Shown here: in pieces, positions 1 through 6,862 of the stretch
How positions within the stretch are numbered: the stretch's first letter is position 1
Layout: every line of letters begins with the position of its first letter
Assembly: GCA_018677115.1 (NCBI GenBank)
Contig: JAHHOC010000107.1
Coordinates: 1-9,543 of the forward strand
DNA from: Arenicella sp.
Lineage (GTDB): Bacteria > Pseudomonadota > Gammaproteobacteria > Arenicellales > Arenicellaceae
DNA length: 9,543 nt
Direction: 5' to 3'
Made by a program: the position numbers and the translations under genes
Notes under the pieces: model-generated
What the model was told of the DNA's origin: nothing
The model's database searches: none
What the model saw: only the letters and a program-made list of their open reading frames with translations

Positions 1-538
1 CAGTCGTACCTGCACCTAGACCGGCCGTGGCATTGGGTGAAGTACACTCACTCGAATTATCAGGTGAAACCGAAACCAGTGAAATATTGCAACATTCCTT
101 AGGGATTGCGATCTCATACACCTGGCACCCGCTTGACACATTCACCTTGTATGCGGCGAAGGATTTTGACCCTGCCCACTGGCGATATGGCTTGGCCATA
201 TACTGCCCTTTAACATTGGCACCCATCCATGCCATTTTGGTGCCGACAGGATATGAGCCTTCCATTACATTACCTGCAGCGACCGCAGCAAACAACGCAT
301 CTGCACTTCCAGCCCATTGCGAGTCGCTCAGAATCGACCTGACAGCCGCAGAATTGTCGTTGAAAAATTGCTGTAATTGCTGAAGATTTTGCACGCCGGC
401 AGAACAAACTGCCTCGGAAGTGCCCATCCGCGAAAGTTGTTTATATTGCTGCGCAGTCACCGTTGGACTCAGCAAGATTAAGCCGAGCGACAAAACAGCG
501 CCCAGAAGTGTATTACGTGTCTGTTTGATCATTTTCAT
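1..538 (-). CDS. Secreted protein of unknown function, N-terminal 179 residues (cut by left edge)
   Basis: An open frame without stops runs from ATG at 538-536 off the left edge. The N-terminus is a clear type I signal peptide: a basic start (MKMIKQTR), a hydrophobic core at about residues 11-24, and a probable cleavage site VTA|QQ after residue 29. The mature part is Gln/Ser/Ala-rich up to about residue 90, then has an aromatic stretch (KMAWMG, KPYRQWAG, residues 101-123) and a Cys-containing strand-like region with IPKECCN at 145-151. Cysteines fall at 45, 138, 149, 150 and 165, which fits disulfides in an exported protein. A purine-rich AAGAAG lies about 11 bases upstream of the ATG; a second ATG two codons in is an alternative start. 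From memory, the AYKVNV...IPK.C.N pattern recalls the N-terminal part of some exported proteins that carry Ig-like or OmpA-type domains further on, but I cannot confirm it. Export is well supported; function is unknown. Confidence 0.8.
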   Translation of the reverse strand, partial: MKMIKQTRNTLLGAVLSLGLILLSPTVTAQQYKQLSRMGTSEAVCSAGVQNLQQLQQFFNDNSAAVRSILSDSQWAGSADALFAAVAAGNVMEGSYPVGTKMAWMGANVKGQYMAKPYRQWAGSKSFAAYKVNVSSGCQVYEIAIPKECCNISLVSVSPDNSSECTSPNATAGLGAGTT

Positions 539-701
539 GGGATGAAGTTCTTCTTGATGTCGATGTTCTGGGTTAATAATTAAAGGTCCACAATACAGCC
601 TGATGCGGTCTGCAAGATAACCATGTCACCGAAAGCCATAATCGATCTGTTCGGGCAACGCTATTTTAGTTTCTTTCGCTGGGAAATCCAGATGTTTATC
701 T

Positions 702-725
702 GCAAATTTGCCAATAAGCCAATAA
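702..725. repeat. Short palindrome and tandem octamer downstream of iscA
   Basis: A perfect 10-base palindrome GCAAATTTGC at 702-711 is followed, with 2 bases shared, by two exact tandem copies of GCCAATAA at 710-717 and 718-725. It lies in the 225-base gap between the iscA stop and the start of the secreted protein, where I see no gene and no convincing terminator (no GC-rich stem followed by a T run). It could be a regulator site for the secreted-protein gene, but it lies about 165 bases upstream of that start, and such short repeats can arise by chance. Confidence 0.3.
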
Positions 726-763
726 CAGGCCAGCTACGCCTGCATTCCAGAAGTCCGGTCTGA

Positions 764-1087
764 TTAGCGCATGGCGAAACTTTCACCACAACCACACTCG
801 TCGGTGGCTTTAGGGTTAGAAAACTTAAATGTCTGATTGAGACCCTCGGCCACATAGTCAATTTGTGTGCCGTCAAGGATGGCCAGGCTTTTTGAGTCCA
901 CCACAACTTTCACCCCATCATGTTCATAAACATTATCGTCGTCGTCGATTTTGTCGGTCAGGTCCATGACATAGGAATAGCCTGAACAGCCGGATTCCAC
1001 AACTGCGAAACGCAGGGCCATTGCCTGATTCTTGTCGATTTGCTGCGCGATGCGCTCAGCAGCGGATTGTGTAAGGGTTATGGCCAT
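764..1087 (-). CDS. iscA: A-type iron-sulfur cluster carrier, IscA-like
   Basis: This 107-residue cytoplasmic protein belongs to the HesB/IscA family, which carries Fe-S clusters or iron to apoproteins. The three conserved cysteines are in place: Cys34 in SGCSGYSY, and Cys98 and Cys100 in the C-terminal DECGCGESF. The length matches E. coli IscA (107). The middle (GVKVVVDSKSLAILDGTQID) and the tail are closer to IscA as I remember it than to ErpA, but with no isc genes beside it a SufA-like role cannot be excluded. It lies 59 bases downstream of cysE on the same strand, so cotranscription from trmJ-cysE is likely. The ATG at 1087-1085 is the natural start although no good Shine-Dalgarno is visible. 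The usual isc partners (iscR, iscS, iscU upstream; hscB, hscA, fdx downstream) are absent. Confidence 0.92.
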   Translation of the reverse strand: MAITLTQSAAERIAQQIDKNQAMALRFAVVESGCSGYSYVMDLTDKIDDDDNVYEHDGVKVVVDSKSLAILDGTQIDYVAEGLNQTFKFSNPKATDECGCGESFAMR

Positions 1088-1115
1088 AGTTCAGATCAGA
1101 TGTTGCAATGCAGTT

Positions 1116-1145
1116 TAAATATGCGTTTATCGGTACGGATTTCAA
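1116..1145 (-). promoter_or_regulatory. Weak candidate promoter ahead of iscA
   Basis: On the minus strand TTGAAA (1145-1140) is separated by 18 bases from TATTTA (1121-1116), about 30 bases before the iscA ATG. The -35 matches consensus at five of six positions but the -10 at only three. It could give iscA some expression independent of cysE. Readthrough alone would also explain the layout. Confidence 0.2.
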
Positions 1146-1146
1146 G

Positions 1147-1965
1147 TTATTTAGGTGTTTTATTGCTGTTTGATTGATTATCTTCAGTATTTACCAAAGG
1201 ATCAGCGGGAGCTGCGGTAACTTCGTTGGCAAAGGCTGACGGTTCCAGTTCAATGCACTCGGTATTAACCTCAGGGAGTTTTAAGTCAGCAACCGCAACT
1301 CCGGCGTTTTCGAGTCGCAATAGTAATTCGCGATTGTGTTTATCCATTATCTGGATCTGCTGGCACAGGCCGTGAATGGCCACAGCCACGGGATCGTCAG
1401 CCGAAGCCCGGTGACCATAAGCCTCAAATTTGCCATAGGCACGATTATACTCCACGGAACCCACTTCGTGAGCGGGTATCCCGACCACAGTCGCACCGTT
1501 TGTCACGTCTTTAACAACTACCGAGTTTGACCCTATTCTAGCCCCGCTACCAACCACAATCGGACCGAGCACCTTGGCACCGGCACCAATCACCACATCG
1601 TCTTCCAATGTCGGATGCCGTTTACCCTTATCCCAGCTGGTGCCGCCCAATGTGACCCCATGATAAAGCGTGCAGTCATTGCCGATTTTTGCCGTTTCAC
1701 CGATCACCACTCCCATACCGTGATCGATGAACAGCCGGCGACCTAATTCGGCACCCGGATGAATCTCTATTCCAGTCAACCACCGCGCCAGATGAGAAAT
1801 AAAGCGCGCCAGCCATTTTAATCCAATATGCCAGCATCGATGCGACAGACGATGAAACAATACTGCGTGCACGCCCGGGTATGCAGTAAGAATCTCAAAC
1901 GCATTACGGGCAGCGGGATCGCGTTCAAAAACCACACTGATATCTTCTTTGATTCGTGCAAACAT
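1147..1965 (-). CDS. cysE: Serine O-acetyltransferase
   Basis: Catalyses acetyl-CoA + L-serine to O-acetylserine, the committed step of cysteine synthesis in the cytoplasm. The protein has 272 residues: an N-terminal helical region (about 1-64), then a left-handed beta-helix of hexapeptide repeats (about 65-165) starting at GIEIHPGA and including [12 protein letters not shown] and [11 protein letters not shown]. Catalytic positions are present: Asp81-His82 of the DHG motif and His117 of KRHPTL, equivalent to Asp157/His158 and His193 of E. coli CysE. Glu67 stands where E. coli has Asp143, as in the shorter Bacillus/Pseudomonas-type enzymes. Odd points: the tail after about residue 185 is long, acidic and Asn/Ser-rich, and ends in NKTPK without the terminal Ile that docks E. 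coli CysE into cysteine synthase. It starts at ATG 1965-1963, 36 bases after the trmJ stop, with no clear Shine-Dalgarno, and is probably cotranscribed with trmJ. Confidence 0.96.
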   Translation of the reverse strand: MFARIKEDISVVFERDPAARNAFEILTAYPGVHAVLFHRLSHRCWHIGLKWLARFISHLARWLTGIEIHPGAELGRRLFIDHGMGVVIGETAKIGNDCTLYHGVTLGGTSWDKGKRHPTLEDDVVIGAGAKVLGPIVVGSGARIGSNSVVVKDVTNGATVVGIPAHEVGSVEYNRAYGKFEAYGHRASADDPVAVAIHGLCQQIQIMDKHNRELLLRLENAGVAVADLKLPEVNTECIELEPSAFANEVTAAPADPLVNTEDNQSNSNKTPK

Positions 1966-2001
1966 ATGCTTGTTTAAACCGGGTTAATTGCCTGTGCCAG
2001 T

Positions 2002-2766
2002 CTATGACCGAGTTTCCCGATCCTGGATTGCAGTTAAAATGCCACGCAGAATCTGAACTTCTTCAACTGTGAGCTGGGCTTTATTATACAGCCTGGTTAG
2101 TTTGCGCATCAGCATAGTCGGAGGCTTGGACTTGATAAAATCCAACGACTCCAAAGTTTGCTGCAGATGTTGCAGATGCCCTTCCAACTGCTGCTTTGTA
2201 GCTGCTGCGCGCCTTAGCTCAGCGGTGCTCAAGGATCTTTTTTGCCCATCCGCCTGCTCCGACTCAGCGTGTGCCGCCATGCGCAGCTCATAACAGACGA
2301 TCTGCACGGCGGCTGCCAGATTCAATGAACTGTACTGCGGATTTGCGGGTATAGATATCTGTTGTTGACATAGCGCAAGCTCTCCATTGGTCAACCCGCT
2401 GCTCTCCCGCCCAAACAAAATCGCAACCTGGTGAACCGTATTCTGCCTGAGGTGTCCCATCACATCGGCTGCCGCCTGATTTGGTGTCAATGTTGGCCAA
2501 CTCACTTCGCGATCTCGCACTGAAGTGCCCAATACCAGAGTGCAATCGGCAATCGCTGATTGGATGTCATCAGTTAGCACAGCCGTTTGCAGCACACTTT
2601 CCGCCCCTGCTGCTCGTTTACTTGCCTCGTAATGCGGAAACTTTTTGGGATTTACCAGCACCAGGCGCTGCAACCCCATAGTCTTAACTGCCCGTGCAAC
2701 CGCACCGATATTGCCCGGATGGGTTGGCTCGACTAGCACAATTCGAATTTTATTGAGTGGCAACAA
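2002..2766 (-). CDS. trmJ: tRNA (cytidine/uridine-32-2'-O)-methyltransferase
   Basis: A SPOUT-class methyltransferase that 2'-O-methylates the base-32 nucleotide in the anticodon loop of certain tRNAs using S-adenosylmethionine. The 254-residue protein has the N-terminal signature HPGNIGAVAR (16-25, with Arg25 equivalent to E. coli Arg23) and the knotted SAM-binding segments LFGRESSGLTN (118-127) and ANPQYSSLNLAAAVQ (141-155). A helical C-terminal tail of about 80 residues completes the usual length. The start is a TTG at 2766-2764, with a second TTG directly after it. No ATG or GTG lies between the upstream in-frame stop and the conserved IRIVLVE strand, and GAG/GAGAAA sits a few bases upstream as a plausible ribosome site, so a TTG start is forced. 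It heads the trmJ-cysE-iscA unit and diverges from suhB. Confidence 0.95.
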   Translation of the reverse strand: MLPLNKIRIVLVEPTHPGNIGAVARAVKTMGLQRLVLVNPKKFPHYEASKRAAGAESVLQTAVLTDDIQSAIADCTLVLGTSVRDREVSWPTLTPNQAAADVMGHLRQNTVHQVAILFGRESSGLTNGELALCQQQISIPANPQYSSLNLAAAVQIVCYELRMAAHAESEQADGQKRSLSTAELRRAAATKQQLEGHLQHLQQTLESLDFIKSKPPTMLMRKLTRLYNKAQLTVEEVQILRGILTAIQDRETRS

Positions 2767-2802
2767 TTTCTCGGTTTTCGCTGAATTCTGTCAACGGCGC
2801 TT

Positions 2803-2808
2803 ATTCTA
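2803..2808 (-). promoter_or_regulatory. Candidate -10 element for trmJ
   Basis: TAGAAT on the minus strand (five of six matches to TATAAT) would place the transcript start about 30 bases before the trmJ TTG codons. No recognisable -35 hexamer occurs at 15-18 bases spacing; that position is instead occupied by the tandem 14-base repeat at 2813-2840. An activator-dependent promoter would fit, but this is inference. Confidence 0.3.
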
Positions 2809-2812
2809 GCGC

Positions 2813-2840
2813 AAGTGGCCTACAATAAGTGGCCTGCAAT
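2813..2840. repeat. Tandem 14-base direct repeat in the trmJ/suhB intergenic region
   Basis: Two abutting copies, AAGTGGCCTACAAT (2813-2826) and AAGTGGCCTGCAAT (2827-2840), differ at a single base. They occupy the -35 side of the candidate trmJ promoter and lie about 100 bases upstream of suhB. Paired direct repeats in a divergent promoter region are typical of regulator binding sites, but the 14-base period is not a whole helical turn and replication slippage could also produce it. Confidence 0.6.
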
Positions 2841-2847
2841 TAGACCT

Positions 2848-2870
2848 TAAGCGGTAAACCAATCCGCTTA
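2848..2870. promoter_or_regulatory. Inverted repeat, possible operator
   Basis: TAAGCGG (2848-2854) and CCGCTTA (2864-2870) form a perfect 7-base inverted repeat around a 9-base AT-rich centre. The 16-base centre-to-centre spacing would suit a dimeric helix-turn-helix protein. No T run follows on either strand, so a terminator is unlikely. It lies 7 bases from the tandem repeat, between the trmJ and suhB promoter candidates. Confidence 0.35.
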
Positions 2871-2894
2871 TCCTTTCAATATACCGGTACCGAA

Positions 2895-2923
2895 GTTACA
2901 ATTCGCGCCTGCCCTTTTAAAAT
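2895..2923 (+). promoter_or_regulatory. Candidate promoter for suhB-mutS
   Basis: GTTACA (2895-2900, four of six matches to TTGACA) and TAAAAT (2918-2923, five of six to TATAAT) are separated by exactly 17 bases. The predicted start near 2930 leaves a very short leader before the ATG at 2943, so a promoter further upstream remains possible. Confidence 0.35.
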
Positions 2924-2929
2924 CAATTT

Positions 2930-2935
2930 GCGGGA
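2930..2935 (+). promoter_or_regulatory. Ribosome binding site that sets the suhB start
   Basis: GCGGGA ends 7 bases before the ATG at 2943. The in-frame TTG at 2928 has only an AT-rich, SD-less leader before it, and starting there would add five residues not expected for the family. The ATG is therefore preferred. Confidence 0.5.
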
Positions 2936-2942
2936 TTTCCAC

Positions 2943-3755
2943 ATGGATTCCAAACAAACCACAGGTGCACTGAACGTGGCCCAGTCTGCCGTGTTGGAAG
3001 CAGGCAAAATAGTCACGCAAAGTATTGACCAGCTGGATCGTATCAAGGTCACTCAAAAGAACCGTCATGAGCTGGTTACAGAAATTGATTTGCTGGCGGA
3101 ACAGGCAATTATCGAAATATTGGAAGCCAGCTATCCGGACTTCAATGTACTGGGGGAAGAAACCGGCGATAAAGGCCGCGAAAGTGACTTTTGCTGGGTC
3201 ATTGATCCATTGGACGGCACTCACAATTTTCTGCATGGTCATCCACATTGCTGTGTGGCCGTCGCGCTTCGTCATCATGCCGCAAGTGGCCCTGAAATAA
3301 TTCTTGCTGCAGTTTACGACGCACTGCGGAACGAATTATTTACTGCTCGTAAAGGCGGTGGCGCACAGCTGGATGGTCGCCGCATCCGTGTCTCTGATAC
3401 CAGCAAGCTTACCGACAGTTTGTTATGTACCGGCTTCCCCTATCGCGACCCGGTAGACAGCAAACCGTGGTTAAAGAGTTTCGCCACAGTGTTGCCGAGG
3501 GTCCAGAGTGTGCATCGAACCGGGTCATCGATACTTGACCTGGCTTATGTCGCCTGCGGCCGGTATGACGGATTCTGGGAGTTTGGTATGCGCGAATGGG
3601 ACATAGCGGCGGGTTCCATTTTAGTCAGCGAAGCTGGTGGCCTGGTCACTGATATCAGTGGCGATACAGACCTTTTTAAGTCGGGCAACCTGATCGCCGG
3701 CACGCCAAGAATATATGAAAAATTGAGCCACCTGATACACGGCAGTATCGGCTAA
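2943..3755 (+). CDS. suhB: Inositol monophosphatase family protein SuhB
   Basis: A Mg2+-dependent phosphatase of the IMPase family. In E. coli, SuhB also joins the Nus-factor complex that supports ribosomal RNA transcription and maturation, so the enzymatic role may be secondary. From the ATG the protein has 270 residues, close to E. coli SuhB (267). Metal and substrate motifs are intact: GEETG (71-75), the family signature IDPLDGT (87-93) and WDIAAGSILVSEAGG (219-233). The frame could open earlier at a TTG (2928), but the better ribosome site favours the ATG. The divergent position next to trmJ is conserved in many gammaproteobacteria. mutS follows after only 21 bases, which suggests a shared transcript. 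Confidence 0.94.
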   Translation: MDSKQTTGALNVAQSAVLEAGKIVTQSIDQLDRIKVTQKNRHELVTEIDLLAEQAIIEILEASYPDFNVLGEETGDKGRESDFCWVIDPLDGTHNFLHGHPHCCVAVALRHHAASGPEIILAAVYDALRNELFTARKGGGAQLDGRRIRVSDTSKLTDSLLCTGFPYRDPVDSKPWLKSFATVLPRVQSVHRTGSSILDLAYVACGRYDGFWEFGMREWDIAAGSILVSEAGGLVTDISGDTDLFKSGNLIAGTPRIYEKLSHLIHGSIG

Positions 3756-3776
3756 GGCTGAGGTAATTCAACGACC

Positions 3777-6353
3777 GTGAGTAAGGCGTCAAATCCTGGC
3801 CACACTCCCATGATGCAGCAGTATCTGCGCATCAAATCCGAGTATCCCGATATACTGGTTTTTTACCGTATGGGGGATTTTTATGAATTATTTTATGCCG
3901 ATGCGGAACTTGCTGCGGGACTGCTCGATATCACCCTGACCAAGCGGGGTAAATCCAATGGCGAACCTATCCCGATGGCCGGAGTGCCTTTTCACGCAGT
4001 TGATCAGTATCTGGCCAAATTAGTGCGGCTTGGTCGCTCGGTGGCAATTGCCGAACAGATTGGTGACCCTGCCAGCAGCAAAGGGCCTGTGGAGCGCAAG
4101 GTGGTCCGAGTTATCACGCCGGGCACATTAGTCGAAGATGCCCTTTTAGACGAACGCAGGGAGAATATTTTAGCGTCGCTGCATCACAGCGATGAAGGTT
4201 ACGCTATTGCCACGCTGGAATTGTCGCTGGGTCAGTTCCAGGCCCAGCAATTAGACAGCCGCGAACAGGTTGAAGCCGAGCTGCAACGACTGCAACCTTC
4301 CGAATTGCTGGTTACTGAAAGTAGCGAGCGGTTGGCGACAGCAGTCACAACAGTTGGTCCACGTACTGTGCCCGATTGGTATTTTGATTTCGAAGTGGCA
4401 AACAATTTACTGTGCCGGCAATTTAACACTGCCGATCTGGGCGCTTATGGATGTAGCGATTTTCCACTTGCGGTCAGTGCCGCGGGGGCACTGTTACAAT
4501 ACACCAAAGATATGCAATACGAGGCGATGCCGCATATCAATGACTTGTCTATTTCTCAACAGAGCGATTTCCTGATAATCGATGCCGCCAGCCGGCAAAA
4601 TCTTGAAATTGAGACAAATCTGTCCGGTGGGTCAAAATTTACCCTGGTTTCGCTGATGGACCGGTGCGCCAACCCAATGGGGGGCCGTTTGTTGCGACGC
4701 TGGCTGCACGGTCCGATTACTGATCGTAAAGTGATCGCCCAGCGGCAATTGGCTGTTGGCGAGTTTGTCGATACCCTCGATCAGCGCGGCCTGTACAAAC
4801 TTCTCAGGCAGTGTGGCGATATTGAGCGCATCCTGACACGAATAGCATTAGACAGTGCTCGCCCACGGGATCTTGTGCGCCTGCGCCAAACGCTACAATT
4901 GTTGCCGGCGTTGAAACAGATTCTGCTGAGTGCGAACTCGGCGCTACTGGTCACTCTAAATCAAGAACTTGGCCCGTTTACCACCGCACAATCATTGCTG
5001 GAAGCGGCGATTCTTGAAGAACCCGCGGCGGTGATCCGTGAAGGCGGCGTAATTAGCCCGGGATTCGATGCTGAATTTGATGAATTGCAAACTCTCAGCA
5101 AGAATTCAGGGGATTTCCTGGTTCAGCTTGAGCAACGCGAGCGGCAATCGACTTCCATCAGCACTTTAAAGGTTAAATATAACCGCGTGCATGGCTTTTA
5201 TATCGAGGTTAGCAAGGCGCAGAGTCACGCAGTACCGCAACACTATATTCGTCGCCAAACACTGAAAAATGCCGAACGCTACATCACCGAGGAGCTTAAG
5301 GAATACGAAGACAAAGTTCTCAGTGCCCGGGAAAAAGCCCTCGCGCGGGAAAAATTTCTTTATCAGGATGTGCTAAACAAACTGCAACCCGAAATCGAGT
5401 CCATGCGTGACATGGCCCAGGCATTGGCGCAACTGGACGTTTTGAGCAATTTTGCCGAGCGCGCCCATGCGCTGGGTTTCTGTCGGCCGCAGCTCAGCGC
5501 GGAGGCAGGCCTTGAAATCATTGAGGGGCGCCACCCGGTAGTCGAGGCTACTCAGTCCCGACCGTTTATTGCCAACGACCTGGTGCTTGATGAACACTCA
5601 AAAATGCGGGTCATTACCGGGCCAAACATGGGCGGCAAAAGTACCTATATGAGGCAAAATGCATTGATAGCTTTGCTCGCTTATACCGGCAGCTATGTGC
5701 CGGCAAGCAAGGCAACGATCGGACCGATCGACCGCATATTCACACGTATCGGCGCCGCCGACGACCTGGCAGGGGGCCGTTCCACATTTATGGTGGAAAT
5801 GACCGAAATGGCAAATATTTTGCGTAATGCGACCTCGGACAGCCTGGTTCTGGTGGACGAAATCGGGCGAGGTACCAGCACTTATGATGGCCTGTCGCTG
5901 GCCTGGGCATGCGCGGTCGATCTAGCGGTAAGACTCCGGGCATATAGTCTTTTTGCCACCCACTATTTTGAAATTACTGAGTTAGCCGAGCAGCTCGACA
6001 ATGTTAGCAATGTGCATTTGGATGCAGTAGAACATGGTCAGGACATTGTGTTCATGTACCATCTCAAAGGCGGGCCTGCTAATCAGAGTTATGGGATTCA
6101 AGTAGCTCGATTAGCTGGACTACCAGACCCCGTTATCAGTGCAGCCAAACAGAAGCTGAGCATGCTTGAAGCCCAGTTACTGGCTCATGAGCAAAACAGT
6201 ATTCCCGAGGGAGGCCAAACCAGCCTCGTTCTCAATCCGGTTGAAACCCAATCTATTGATCCGCTGCGGCAAATATTAGCTGATATCGCGATTGATGAGA
6301 TCAGCCCACGACAGGCATTAGACCTCTTGTACCAGCTAAAATCTAAGCTTTGA
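3777..6353 (+). CDS. mutS: DNA mismatch repair protein MutS
   Basis: Recognises base mismatches and small loops and, with MutL, starts post-replicative repair. The 858-residue protein is close in length to E. coli MutS (853) and complete. The N-terminal mismatch-binding domain carries the Phe-X-Glu wedge at Phe35-Tyr-Glu37 in RMGDFYELF, followed by [14 protein letters not shown] and connector, lever and clamp domains ([14 protein letters not shown] in the clamp region). The ATPase domain has Walker [10 protein letters not shown] (615-623), Walker B with Asp694-Glu695 in [14 protein letters not shown], and ATHYFE with the conserved His. QTSLV at 814-818 resembles the beta-clamp binding motif (QMSLL in E. 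coli), and the C-terminal helices after it match the tetramerisation region. The start is GTG at 3777, matching the usual N-terminus before [14 protein letters not shown] at 3760-3764 lies somewhat far upstream. It is probably cotranscribed with suhB. Confidence 0.98.
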   Translation: MSKASNPGHTPMMQQYLRIKSEYPDILVFYRMGDFYELFYADAELAAGLLDITLTKRGKSNGEPIPMAGVPFHAVDQYLAKLVRLGRSVAIAEQIGDPASSKGPVERKVVRVITPGTLVEDALLDERRENILASLHHSDEGYAIATLELSLGQFQAQQLDSREQVEAELQRLQPSELLVTESSERLATAVTTVGPRTVPDWYFDFEVANNLLCRQFNTADLGAYGCSDFPLAVSAAGALLQYTKDMQYEAMPHINDLSISQQSDFLIIDAASRQNLEIETNLSGGSKFTLVSLMDRCANPMGGRLLRRWLHGPITDRKVIAQRQLAVGEFVDTLDQRGLYKLLRQCGDIERILTRIALDSARPRDLVRLRQTLQLLPALKQILLSANSALLVTLNQELGPFTTAQSLLEAAILEEPAAVIREGGVISPGFDAEFDELQTLSKNSGDFLVQLEQRERQSTSISTLKVKYNRVHGFYIEVSKAQSHAVPQHYIRRQTLKNAERYITEELKEYEDKVLSAREKALAREKFLYQDVLNKLQPEIESMRDMAQALAQLDVLSNFAERAHALGFCRPQLSAEAGLEIIEGRHPVVEATQSRPFIANDLVLDEHSKMRVITGPNMGGKSTYMRQNALIALLAYTGSYVPASKATIGPIDRIFTRIGAADDLAGGRSTFMVEMTEMANILRNATSDSLVLVDEIGRGTSTYDGLSLAWACAVDLAVRLRAYSLFATHYFEITELAEQLDNVSNVHLDAVEHGQDIVFMYHLKGGPANQSYGIQVARLAGLPDPVISAAKQKLSMLEAQLLAHEQNSIPEGGQTSLVLNPVETQSIDPLRQILADIAIDEISPRQALDLLYQLKSKL

Positions 6354-6371
6354 ATTGCGCTCGAAACTGGA

Positions 6372-6400
6372 TTGATTTACGCCCCTGCTGCACATAGAAT
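6372..6400 (+). promoter_or_regulatory. Sigma-70-type promoter for fdxA
   Basis: TTGATT (6372-6377) and TAGAAT (6395-6400) are separated by an ideal 17 bases. The predicted start near 6407 leaves a leader of about 35 bases before the fdxA ATG. This is the best promoter match I found in the window and implies that fdxA is transcribed independently of mutS. Confidence 0.6.
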
Positions 6401-6441
6401 ACGCGCTTTGTTGGAGCTGAGCGAGACACGCGGGGAACCTC

Positions 6442-6765
6442 ATGACATACGTGGTAAAAGAAGAATGCATAAAGTGTAAATACACCGACTGCGTCGAAGT
6501 ATGTCCGGTCGATTGCTTTCACGAAGGACCCAATTATCTGGTAATCGACCCAGAGGAATGTATCGATTGCAGTCTTTGCGAACCCGAATGTCCGGTCAAT
6601 GCCATTGTCGCCGACGATGATCTTGAACCGGATGAGGAACACTATCTGGAGCTAAACGAGGAATTGTCGGCGATTTGGCCGGTAATTACAGAAAAAAAAC
6701 CAGCCCCGGATGATGCCGATGACTGGGTCGACAAAGAAAATAAATTAGAACTTCTGGAGCGCTAA
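6442..6765 (+). CDS. fdxA: Seven-iron ferredoxin ([3Fe-4S][4Fe-4S])
   Basis: A small acidic soluble electron carrier of 107 residues, very like Azotobacter vinelandii ferredoxin I. The conserved pattern starts [17 protein letters not shown] (Cys 9, 12, 17, 21, 25) and continues [12 protein letters not shown] (Cys 40, 43, 46, 50). By the Azotobacter assignment Cys9, Cys17 and Cys50 bind the [3Fe-4S] cluster, Cys21, Cys40, Cys43 and Cys46 bind the [4Fe-4S] cluster, and Cys12 and Cys25 are not ligands. The conserved tail with WPVITEKK and a final LER is also present. A GGGGAA ribosome site precedes the ATG, and a strong promoter candidate lies at 6372-6400. Location directly after mutS is common in gammaproteobacteria. 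The redox partner cannot be told from the sequence. Confidence 0.97.
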   Translation: MTYVVKEECIKCKYTDCVEVCPVDCFHEGPNYLVIDPEECIDCSLCEPECPVNAIVADDDLEPDEEHYLELNEELSAIWPVITEKKPAPDDADDWVDKENKLELLER

Positions 6766-6862
6766 CTACCCCCCGACGCTCACCGAGCCAATTGCCGGGG
6801 AATTAGTCGCTTCATATTTATTATGCAGACGTCCTGCCTGTTCTAGTCACTGGCTGCTTTTG

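Noticed and set aside
12..15. DsbC as a lipoprotein because of LAAC (residues 12-15 of the protein at 7600)
   Set aside because: Hydrophobic residues continue after the Cys and a good type I site (SQA|D) follows at residue 26, as in ordinary periplasmic DsbC. The coordinates given here are residue numbers.
27..383. 118-codon open frame on the plus strand
   Set aside because: It is antisense to the secreted-protein gene, whose frame has a signal peptide and a longer uninterrupted run; the plus-strand translation has no recognisable features.
661..906. 81-codon minus-strand frame overlapping the iscA 3' end
   Set aside because: It overlaps iscA in another frame and its translation looks like random shadow sequence.
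2928..2942. Five-residue N-terminal extension of suhB from a TTG codon
   Set aside because: The GCGGGA ribosome site correctly spaced for the ATG at 2943, and the family length, favour the ATG.
3282..3291. Another copy of GCAAGTGGCC inside suhB matching the intergenic repeat core
   Set aside because: A single 10-base match inside a conserved coding region, without the tandem arrangement, is most likely chance.
6692..6699. Run of eight A in fdxA as a programmed frameshift site
   Set aside because: It encodes the conserved EKK of this ferredoxin family, the full-length frame matches homologues end to end, and no stimulating structure is evident.
6771..6800. CCCCG...CGGGG pairing after fdxA as a terminator
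   Set aside because: Only five pairs around a 20-base loop with no T run; not convincing for either fdxA or dsbC.
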